Of a stretch of DNA of 64,000 bases, positions 55,725-62,411 are shown one piece after another (positions within the stretch are counted from its first letter, which is position 1; the number at the start of each line of letters is the position of its first letter). A model generated the notes under the pieces. The model made no database searches. It was not told the DNA's origin and saw nothing but the letters and a program-made list of their open reading frames with translations. Source of the stretch: SZUA-22 sp963751695 (GTDB lineage Bacteria > Bacteroidota > Ignavibacteria > Ignavibacteriales > Melioribacteraceae); contig CAVVVP010000010.1 in NCBI GenBank assembly GCA_963751695.1, forward strand, positions 248,001 to 312,000, read 5' to 3'. Made by a program: the position numbers and the translations under genes.

Positions 55725-58097
55725 ATGACAAATTCGTCAAAGATATCGAGTAGTTCGAAGGGATTAAAATCCAAAGTAGAACAATACTTTTTAAGTAAAT
55801 CGAAGAAAGAACTTCAATACAAACCAACTGAGTTTATTCCTATAATTCAAGTTGATAACTTCCCAGAACTTGGAAAACTGACTGCTCTTCGCTTTGTTGA
55901 GTGGCTTCAGGATAATCCAAAAGGTGTTGTTTCACTTCCTACGGGAAAAACTCCAGAGCATTTTATTAAATGGGTATCTAGAATAATGAATGAGTGGGAT
56001 TCTGAATTTGTTCAGAATATACTTACAGAAGTTGGGATTGACACAACTAATAAACCAGATCTTGCCAAAGTTACATTTATTCAGATCGATGAATTCTATC
56101 CGATTGATACAAAACAGCATAATAGTTTTTATTATTACATAAATAAATTCTATTTCAAGAATTTAGGATTTGATAAAAAGAAAGCTCTTCTCATGAATAT
56201 CAATGAAATTGAGACACCTGAAAATCTGCCTCTTGATGAGATCTTTAAGGAAAATAAAGTTGATCTTTCCTTGCGAACTAGATATGCTGGAAACAGATCA
56301 GAAAGACTGCAGAAACAGACTATTGAAATTATTGATGAGTTCTGTACCAATTATGAAAAGAAGATAAGAGAACTTGGCGGGATAGGTTTTTTCCTTGGTG
56401 GCATAGGACCTGATGGGCACATCGGATTTAACGTTAAAGGTAGTGATCATTATTCAACAACACGTTTGATCCAAACTAATTATGAAACTCAAGCTGCTGC
56501 CGCATCTGATCTGGGCGGTATTGAAATAGCTAAGAATAGACTGGTAATAACAATAGGATTAGATACAATTACATACAATCCGAATACAGTTGCTATTATT
56601 ATTGCAGCAGGAGAAGCCAAAGCAAACATTCTTAGAGATTCAATACAGAATGCTCCAACAAATAAATATCCAGCAACCGTTTTGCAGAAATTACCTAACG
56701 GTAGATTTTATTTAACTCATGGTGCAGCCCTAAGACTAATAGAGAGACGTTATGCAGATATGTCAAAGGAAGAGCCTCTTTCAACAATAGCAGTTCAGAG
56801 AGCAGTTATCAATTTAGTTATGGAAAAAGAAATAACTTTGACTGAACTTACTAAGGAAGATTATAGTACTGATAAAATTGCTTCATTAGTTCCGATTAAA
56901 ACAAAAAAGACTCCTTTCGATATTGGAAGCGAGATCAGAAAACAAATTCTAGAAAGATTTGAAAAAGGTTTAGAACCAGTTGAGAATAAGACTATACTAC
57001 ATACTGCTCCACACCATGATGATATTATGCTTGGATATCTACCTTATATCAATCATCTTGTTCGAACTCCAACAAACACCCATCATTTTACATATCTTAC
57101 AAGTGGATTTACAGCGGTAACGAATATTTTTATGCTCGATCTGATGAAGAATGTAGAGTATTGGATTATGCAAGATTCTTTTAAGAAGAGATTCTCACAA
57201 GGTTACTTTGATCCAACATTTGTTGAGGGAAAGGATAGAGATGTAGCTCTATACCTCGATGGAATTGCAGCACACTCAATCACACTAAGAAATGAAGCAG
57301 TTGCAAGAAGGACAGTTAGAAATATGATTGAAATCTACGAAGAAGATAATCCAGTATATCTTGAAGATCGAGTAGATGAACTGATTAATTATTTTGAAAC
57401 ACAATACCCCGGCAAGAAAGATATACAATATGTTCAGAAGTTAAAAGGGATGCAGAGAGAATGGGAAGTCGAGATTCTTTGGGGATACTATGGATTTTCC
57501 GTTGAGGATGTTTCACATCTTAGGTTAGGCTTTTATCAAGGAGACATCTTCACCGAGAATCCAGAAATGACAAGAGATGTATTGCCAGTTCTAGACTTGA
57601 TGAAAAAGCTGAACCCAAATATTGTAACTGTTGCACTTGATCCAGAAGGAAGCGGTCCTGATACTCATTACAAAGTTCTACAAGCAGTGTCTGAAGGACT
57701 AAGGCTTTATGAAAAAGAGACTGGCAATTCTGACATTAAGGTTTGGGGGTATAGAAACGTTTGGTATCGATTCCATCCAGCCGAGGCAAACATTTATATA
57801 CCAGTTAGTCTAAATTCATTCGCTATAACTGACAATACTTTTATGAAGAGCTTTGGGTCACAGTCTAATGCGAGTTTTCCAAGTTGGGAATATGATGGAC
57901 CGTTTTCAAGATTAGCTCAAAAAGTTCAAGTTGACCAATACAATATAATTCGCTCTTGTCTTGGTAAAGAATACTTCCTTGAACATGACTTTAAGCGTGT
58001 CCGTGCTGCGAAAGGAATGATTTTCCTAAAAGAACTAACCCTGGAAGAATTTTACAAACATTCAACAGAACTCAAGAAGAAAACAGAGAATCTCTAA
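55725..58097 (+). CDS. Glucosamine-6-phosphate deaminase-like (NagB) fused to a PIG-L/LmbE deacetylase domain
   Basis: 790 aa. N-terminal NagB-like part (about 50-390): SLPTGKTPEHF, FIQIDEFYPID, GGIGPDGHIGFNVKG. In NagB the latter is GxDGHIAFNEP; here the active-site Glu is not kept, as in other Bacteroidota fusions. The C-terminal part (about 425 onwards) is a PIG-L fold: LHTAPHHDDIMLGYLPYINH, with the AHPDDE-type metal site. A combined deamination and deacetylation role in amino-sugar turnover is inferred. Its own promoter lies in the 119-nt gap after the OMP gene. Confidence 0.85.
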   Translation: MTNSSKISSSSKGLKSKVEQYFLSKSKKELQYKPTEFIPIIQVDNFPELGKLTALRFVEWLQDNPKGVVSLPTGKTPEHFIKWVSRIMNEWDSEFVQNILTEVGIDTTNKPDLAKVTFIQIDEFYPIDTKQHNSFYYYINKFYFKNLGFDKKKALLMNINEIETPENLPLDEIFKENKVDLSLRTRYAGNRSERLQKQTIEIIDEFCTNYEKKIRELGGIGFFLGGIGPDGHIGFNVKGSDHYSTTRLIQTNYETQAAAASDLGGIEIAKNRLVITIGLDTITYNPNTVAIIIAAGEAKANILRDSIQNAPTNKYPATVLQKLPNGRFYLTHGAALRLIERRYADMSKEEPLSTIAVQRAVINLVMEKEITLTELTKEDYSTDKIASLVPIKTKKTPFDIGSEIRKQILERFEKGLEPVENKTILHTAPHHDDIMLGYLPYINHLVRTPTNTHHFTYLTSGFTAVTNIFMLDLMKNVEYWIMQDSFKKRFSQGYFDPTFVEGKDRDVALYLDGIAAHSITLRNEAVARRTVRNMIEIYEEDNPVYLEDRVDELINYFETQYPGKKDIQYVQKLKGMQREWEVEILWGYYGFSVEDVSHLRLGFYQGDIFTENPEMTRDVLPVLDLMKKLNPNIVTVALDPEGSGPDTHYKVLQAVSEGLRLYEKETGNSDIKVWGYRNVWYRFHPAEANIYIPVSLNSFAITDNTFMKSFGSQSNASFPSWEYDGPFSRLAQKVQVDQYNIIRSCLGKEYFLEHDFKRVRAAKGMIFLKELTLEEFYKHSTELKKKTENL

Positions 58098-58169
58098 AGT
58101 AATGGAATCGAAATTGAATATCGTTAGGAGATAGTTTATATTTCGGTTTGTTTTTAAAACATCTTGAAT

Positions 58170-58208
58170 GCACCCGTAGCTCAATTGGATAGAGCGTCTG
58201 ACTACGGA
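58170..58208 (+). tRNA. 5' half of a tRNA-Arg (ACG), broken after the anticodon loop
   Basis: GCACCCGTAGCTCAATTGG... gives the acceptor 5' strand, D-arm and anticodon arm 5' strand (TCTGA) with loop CTACGGA (anticodon ACG). The expected continuation TCAGA, the variable loop, the T-arm and the acceptor 3' strand are absent; the sequence goes on as AAAGATGTC. The break lies at the anticodon loop end, a normal tyrosine-integrase crossover site. It cannot be a functional tRNA as it stands. Confidence 0.88.
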
Positions 58209-58258
58209 AAAGATGTCATGGCGTTTTTTAATCTATTTTGAAGCATTTAGGCATATTA

Positions 58259-58333
58259 TTGTACGAAATCAGCAGCTTTTTGTACGAATATTTAAATTCT
58301 AAAACCATATCAGTATAATCCCAGCAGCTTTTT
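58259..58333. repeat. Iteron-like short repeats downstream of the polymerase gene
   Basis: TTGTACGAA occurs at 58259-58267 and 58280-58288; CAGCAGCTTTTT occurs at 58270-58281 and 58322-58333, with an inverted AAGCTGCTG at about 58438-58446, inside the end of the gene. AGAGCGTCTG of the tRNA-Arg (58191-58200) recurs at 58379-58388. Such clustered short repeats are seen at replication origins and recombination sites. Confidence 0.5.
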
Positions 58334-58435
58334 ATCAATTCCATAGTTTTCATATTACTGACTAGTAGAAAGCCTCTCAGAGCGTCTGCATTTTGCTTAG
58401 GAGCGAAGTTACAAACGGTATTTAAATAGTACTTC

Positions 58436-59662
58436 TCAAGCTGCTGATAATGCTTTATGAGTAATTAATTTTTCCCTCAATAATGGTTCAACTCCATATT
58501 CTTTGCAAAATTCACATAATATGATTTCTCTTACTTTTTCAATATTGGATTCGGTAATTAAAAAACTATCATGAATCGGAATGAAGTCAATCCCCTTCTC
58601 TATTAGAATTTTTGCAACTGTATTAATCATCATTTCTGCTTCAAGTTTCTGTAATTCAATTGGTAGTATCTTAAAGTTATCTTCTTTAATGATTCTAATG
58701 ACATCAAGAATAGTCGGAAAATGCTTTTCAAAGACTTGCTTCTCTTTTCCTTGCCAATGACTTGGTGAATAAAACATCGTAAGAATTTTTTCTTTAGCAA
58801 TTTCTGCTTCAGAAAGATCATTTATGTAACTATACAAACTCCCTTCTCTGCAAAGCTTTGAGAATAATTTAACGTCTTCTTCATCTGAGATTTGAATAGC
58901 TAATAATGATAAAAAGAATGGCTGTGAATTCGCAATATCAATTTCTACTAGTTGTTCTTCAGACTTATGCTTTATGAATTGTCTTAGTTCCTTTTTAAGA
59001 TTTGTATAATTATTAAAAATTCGACCAGTTTTATTATCAGTCGAGAAATAGAATTCATTATTCTGAATCTTTTCGATTTGAAGCATATAAGAATTACGTA
59101 CATCCTCATCAATCAAATCTGCAGATTTAAGTCCATCAATGTATTGGGTTACATTCTGATAATCAATGTTAAAACTATTCAGTATCATATTCTTAATATT
59201 TTGATGGTTCTCTGAAAGTGAATACAATGAATAATCTTTGTTTTCTTTTATCTTCATTTTCAGTCTCCAATCTTGAATATCAATTTTCGTATATGAAGTG
59301 AATGCATACTTTTCTTTAAGTCTGAATCCCCTACTCTTCTTTCCTACACAGTAATGGTTATCACCTTCAATAATATCTTCAGTTATAAGAATATCCATTA
59401 TTTTCTTTAGTGAAGCTGCTGGTATAAATTTTCTTAGCAATGAATAATTGATTGGGATAAATAATTTCTTCTTGGCGTATTTTACTCTACTATTAAGATT
59501 ATCATAACGTTTATCAAGAAATCTTCTCTCGTATAAGTAGTCAATTACAAAGTAGAATTTATCAAGGTGCTTATGGAAGGATTGGTATTTCTTCTCTAAT
59601 ATTTCAGTTAAATATAAATTATCTGGTATTAAAAATCTGTTCTGTATCATATCTTTTTCCAT
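58436..59662 (-). CDS. Superfamily A / T7-like polymerase-related protein (TV-Pol-like) of a small mobile element
   Basis: 408 aa. Residues about 207-229 (STDNKTGRIFNNYTN) match the TGRLxSxxPNLQ element of family A polymerases; motif A is VEIDIANSQPFFLSLLA (catalytic Asp at about 242); motif B-like AKEKILTMFYS at 289-299; motif C IPIHDSFLI with HD at 364-365. The N-terminal 200 residues are basic, likely DNA-binding. TV-Pol is a family of such polymerases known from transposons, plasmids and virus-like elements; this assignment is by motif reading only. It is transcribed away from the IR at 59674-59731. Polymerase activity, and whether DNA or RNA is made, is unknown. Confidence 0.65.
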   Translation of the reverse strand: MEKDMIQNRFLIPDNLYLTEILEKKYQSFHKHLDKFYFVIDYLYERRFLDKRYDNLNSRVKYAKKKLFIPINYSLLRKFIPAASLKKIMDILITEDIIEGDNHYCVGKKSRGFRLKEKYAFTSYTKIDIQDWRLKMKIKENKDYSLYSLSENHQNIKNMILNSFNIDYQNVTQYIDGLKSADLIDEDVRNSYMLQIEKIQNNEFYFSTDNKTGRIFNNYTNLKKELRQFIKHKSEEQLVEIDIANSQPFFLSLLAIQISDEEDVKLFSKLCREGSLYSYINDLSEAEIAKEKILTMFYSPSHWQGKEKQVFEKHFPTILDVIRIIKEDNFKILPIELQKLEAEMMINTVAKILIEKGIDFIPIHDSFLITESNIEKVREIILCEFCKEYGVEPLLREKLITHKALSAA

Positions 59663-59673
59663 ATTAATATTGA

Positions 59674-59731
59674 TACGCCATAGAGATGGAAAATATTATG
59701 ATACAAATCAAATATAACTCTATGACGTATT
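59674..59731. promoter_or_regulatory. 13-bp inverted repeat in the promoter of the polymerase-like gene
   Basis: ATACGCCATAGAG (59674-59686) and CTCTATGACGTAT (59719-59731) match with one mismatch, about 32 nt apart, and flank an AT-rich stretch just upstream of the gene start. It could be an operator or a replication-control site. Confidence 0.5.
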
Positions 59732-59828
59732 GAAACCTTTTGCTACTTGCATCATATAATTTTCCATAGTGGTAAATATAAAAATTTCAATAATTAATAC
59801 ATTTTTGGCAAAAAATAATTAATAAATA

Positions 59829-59862
59829 TTATATAAAAAGTGGAAATCACTATCGTGATTTC
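59829..59862 (-). terminator. Hairpin upstream of the element's polymerase gene
   Basis: TGGAAATCAC and GTGATTTCCA (10 bp, TATC loop) are followed on the minus strand by CTTTTTATAA. It reads as an intrinsic terminator for transcripts coming from the tRNA-Ser side; it could also be an element-end structure. Confidence 0.5.
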
Positions 59863-60034
59863 CATCTAACTAAAATCTCTATTTTTCAAAAATTATAGCA
59901 AAAAAATCCAGGAAAATAAAATTCCTAAAAAATATAACTATATATCTATCTACTATACCCTCTTATGAATACGATTTTCTAACTTTTATTCTTACTTTTA
60001 TTAATTTGATGTATTTTATATTATATGAATTCAA

Positions 60035-60094
60035 CGGTCTTGAAAACCGGTACGTGTGAGCGTACCGTGGGTTCGATTCCCACTCTCTCCGCCA
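60035..60094 (+). tRNA. 3' part of a tRNA-Ser (UGA), lacking acceptor 5' strand and D-arm
   Basis: Sequence begins within the anticodon stem (CGGTCTTGAAAACCG, anticodon TGA at 60041-60043), continues with a long variable arm (GTACGTGTGAGCGTAC), T-arm (GGGTTCGATTCCC), acceptor 3' strand CTCTCTCC, discriminator G and an encoded CCA at 60092-60094. Upstream bases do not form the missing 5' part. A displaced 3' half is what integration into a tRNA-Ser gene leaves at the far end of an element. Confidence 0.9.
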
Positions 60095-60307
60095 TACTTT
60101 CTGTAACTTATTGTTTTTTAATGTGTTATGAACAATTCAAAAATAATAAACATCTATTCCACAAATTATTAACTTGCTATTTCAAGTTTTTCTAGATTCC
60201 TAATATAAAAACCGATTTAATAATTACGAGAAAAAAGTCCGCCATATTGACTGGCTTTATTGGTATCTAATTAAGCAGTCAACCACTTACCAAACCGACT
60301 ACTATTT

Positions 60308-61579
60308 CTATCGAAGCAGCACCATTTTCTTCGTATCTACAAAATCCCCAGCTTCAATTTTATAGAAATATACTCCACTTGTTAAACTTGAGGCATTAAA
60401 TTCTACTTCGTAATTACCTTGAGGTTGTTCTTTATTTACAAGCACCTCTAACTCTCTTCCCAATACATCAAATACTTTGAGTGATACATGTGTTTGATCT
60501 GGAATTGAGTAGTTGATTGTAGTTGTAGGATTGAATGGGTTTGGATAATTTTGTTCAAGGCTATATTCTTGTGGTATCTTCAAATCATCTTCTTGAACAT
60601 CCGTGATAAAAGGACTAATTAAATTGTGAAGAAGAATATCACTTCCATCACCCAACTTGCATATCAAGACAGGACCATAACTGTCACCGATTGGTAGTGA
60701 ACTGAATTGTACAGTCCCATAGACTTGATTGTTCTTGAGCAAGGATCCCTCAGCGATCCATTGATTAGCGTCAATTACTTTATTGTAGGCACCAGCATTA
60801 GCAGAATCAGCAAACTGAGTATATCCCGCCCAGAATACATGGCCGTTTTGAAATTTGTATGTATCACTATTTAGTGTTGCGCTACTATTATTACGAATCT
60901 CTGTATTGAGAACAAAAAGGGCTTGATTACTATTATGTGTCATTGTTCTCCAATAACCTTCACTGATTGTAAGAGAAGTTGAATTGGAGGTTGCCTGACC
61001 TAACGCTTCATCCCAATATCGATAGATGCCGATTCCCCCTCCAATTTCAGATTCATATTGACCGTTATGGCTAATGTTAACCGTCATAGTTTCGGTTTCA
61101 AATAGAACTTCACCCTGAATATTACGCTGCCACTTTATTATACCCTCATCTGGCCCTGTTGAACTTACTATATGCAAATTCATTTCACCTGTTTTTGATG
61201 CAGTAAAATCCATATAATGTGAATTCTTAAAATCTTCTGCATCACCATCAACATAGCCATCAATGTTATTGAATATGTATTCTACAACATCACCATTAGC
61301 CCATCTTACGACCAATTTATTATTAGGTGATGCTGAATAACTCCACTGATCAAAATTCAGCGTAGACTGAGTAATAGTTCCAGTAACGGTCACGGCACCG
61401 TTGACTTCACTGCAAAACCAAACAGCATCAACCCCAATGGAAATAAGTTCCGTTGAAAGCTCGGTTAGCTCATTGGATGAGGAGAATAATTGATTTACTA
61501 AAGATTGTTCAGTTTGAGAATATAGATAAGAAGCAAATAGGAAATAGAAAGCGACTAATAGCTTTGAATGCATGTGCAT
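60308..61579 (-). CDS. Secreted protein with type IX secretion C-terminal sorting domain
   Basis: 423 aa. Signal peptide 1-21 (ending YLYSQ). A beta-rich body with no known domain. The C-terminal 80 residues are a T9SS type A sorting domain: EYSLEQNYPNPFNPTTT, VFDVLGRELEVLVN, SGVYFYKIEAGDFVDTKKMVLLR. It is carried over the outer membrane by T9SS, whose plug protein is encoded at 2.3-3.5 kb. Such NYPNPFNP tails are very common in Ignavibacteria. Stands alone. Confidence 0.9.
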   Translation of the reverse strand: MHMHSKLLVAFYFLFASYLYSQTEQSLVNQLFSSSNELTELSTELISIGVDAVWFCSEVNGAVTVTGTITQSTLNFDQWSYSASPNNKLVVRWANGDVVEYIFNNIDGYVDGDAEDFKNSHYMDFTASKTGEMNLHIVSSTGPDEGIIKWQRNIQGEVLFETETMTVNISHNGQYESEIGGGIGIYRYWDEALGQATSNSTSLTISEGYWRTMTHNSNQALFVLNTEIRNNSSATLNSDTYKFQNGHVFWAGYTQFADSANAGAYNKVIDANQWIAEGSLLKNNQVYGTVQFSSLPIGDSYGPVLICKLGDGSDILLHNLISPFITDVQEDDLKIPQEYSLEQNYPNPFNPTTTINYSIPDQTHVSLKVFDVLGRELEVLVNKEQPQGNYEVEFNASSLTSGVYFYKIEAGDFVDTKKMVLLR

Positions 61580-61780
61580 CTTTGCCCCACAGTTTATTTT
61601 ATATTGGTTCTTTTTCTACATAAAATTAAATATTAACTAAAGAGCACTGCTGATAAAAAACAATTTAAGACTTAACCTACCTTAAATTTAAATTACTAAT
61701 TCAATTTCAAAAATAAAAGACCATTTTGTCAAAATTGAAATCCTAAGTAATTAAACGTCCTAATAAAGTTGGTAAGAAAT

Positions 61781-62391
61781 CTAATTAGTAGAACTCAATA
61801 CAATTTTCTTTGTTATCAGTAATTTATTTCTCTCAAGCTGTTTACTAAATTTCCTTTTTGCATAGTTTGAATTAAATTGATGAGATTTTAAAATTTTAAT
61901 GATCTTTTCAACCAAGAAATATTTTTTATCTGCTTATTTTCTCTTAGTTCAATTTCCTGTTTTAACTTTTCGTTTAATTCAAAATACTGTTTCTGCCCCA
62001 AGGATATTAAATCAGCATCACAAATAATTTGTTCTAATAAATTATTAGGTTTATTTTTTAATTTTGTTGACAATATTAAATCTGTAACTGACTTGATACT
62101 ATCTTCATTAATTTTCTTCGCAAGTAGATATTCCCGCGCCCTTTTTGCACTTAATTCTTCATGATTCTTATCAGATTCCAAATAACCAACATCATGAAAC
62201 CAGGCAGCAATAACCAGAGTGTTAAGATCATCCTCGTTTAATTCTGATCCCATCCCTATCTCTTTACACCCTTCAACGGTCTCAATAGTATGATTCAAAT
62301 TATGGTATAACGCCCAATAAGGTAAGTGATCCCTAAAAAGATTTGCAATATCTTTTTCAATAATTTTTATTAAATTTTTACTGTTTTTCAT
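61781..62391 (-). pseudogene. HD-domain metal phosphohydrolase with a frameshift near its C-terminus
   Basis: From ATG 62391, 168 codons run to a TAA at 61888-61890. HD signature: YHNLNHTIETV, AAWFHDVGY (His-Asp), HEELSAKRAREYL, ICDADLISLG (final Asp). The family normally ends with a FLxxHxFxxxYAxxK stretch; the frame breaks at SLKF, and one extra T in the T4 run at 61890-61893 yields LKSHQFNSNYAKRKFSKQLERNK to a stop at 61781. Related HD domains occur at the N-terminus of Pycsar effectors and in stand-alone phosphohydrolases. It follows the AAA/TPR gene by 20 nt and may signal with it. Probable sequencing slip or recent inactivation. Confidence 0.75.
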
Positions 62392-62411
62392 TCCCACTTC
62401 TGACCGATTAG

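Larger units (their letters stand above)
58209..60034. mobile_element. Compact element carrying a family-A-like polymerase between two half-tRNAs
   Basis: About 1.8 kb lies between the broken tRNA-Arg (58208) and the broken tRNA-Ser (60035). It holds one minus-strand gene (58436-59662), repeats near 58259-58333, an inverted repeat before the gene (59674-59731) and a hairpin (59839-59862). No integrase, transposase or terminal repeats were found. Both ends sit in anticodon arms, as after tRNA-targeted integration, but from two different tRNAs. It may be a remnant or recombinant of two integrated elements. Confidence 0.55.

Noticed and set aside
58170..58436. Group I intron inside tRNA-Arg
   Set aside because: Introns in tRNAs leave both halves close by; no 3' half of tRNA-Arg occurs within the next kilobases.
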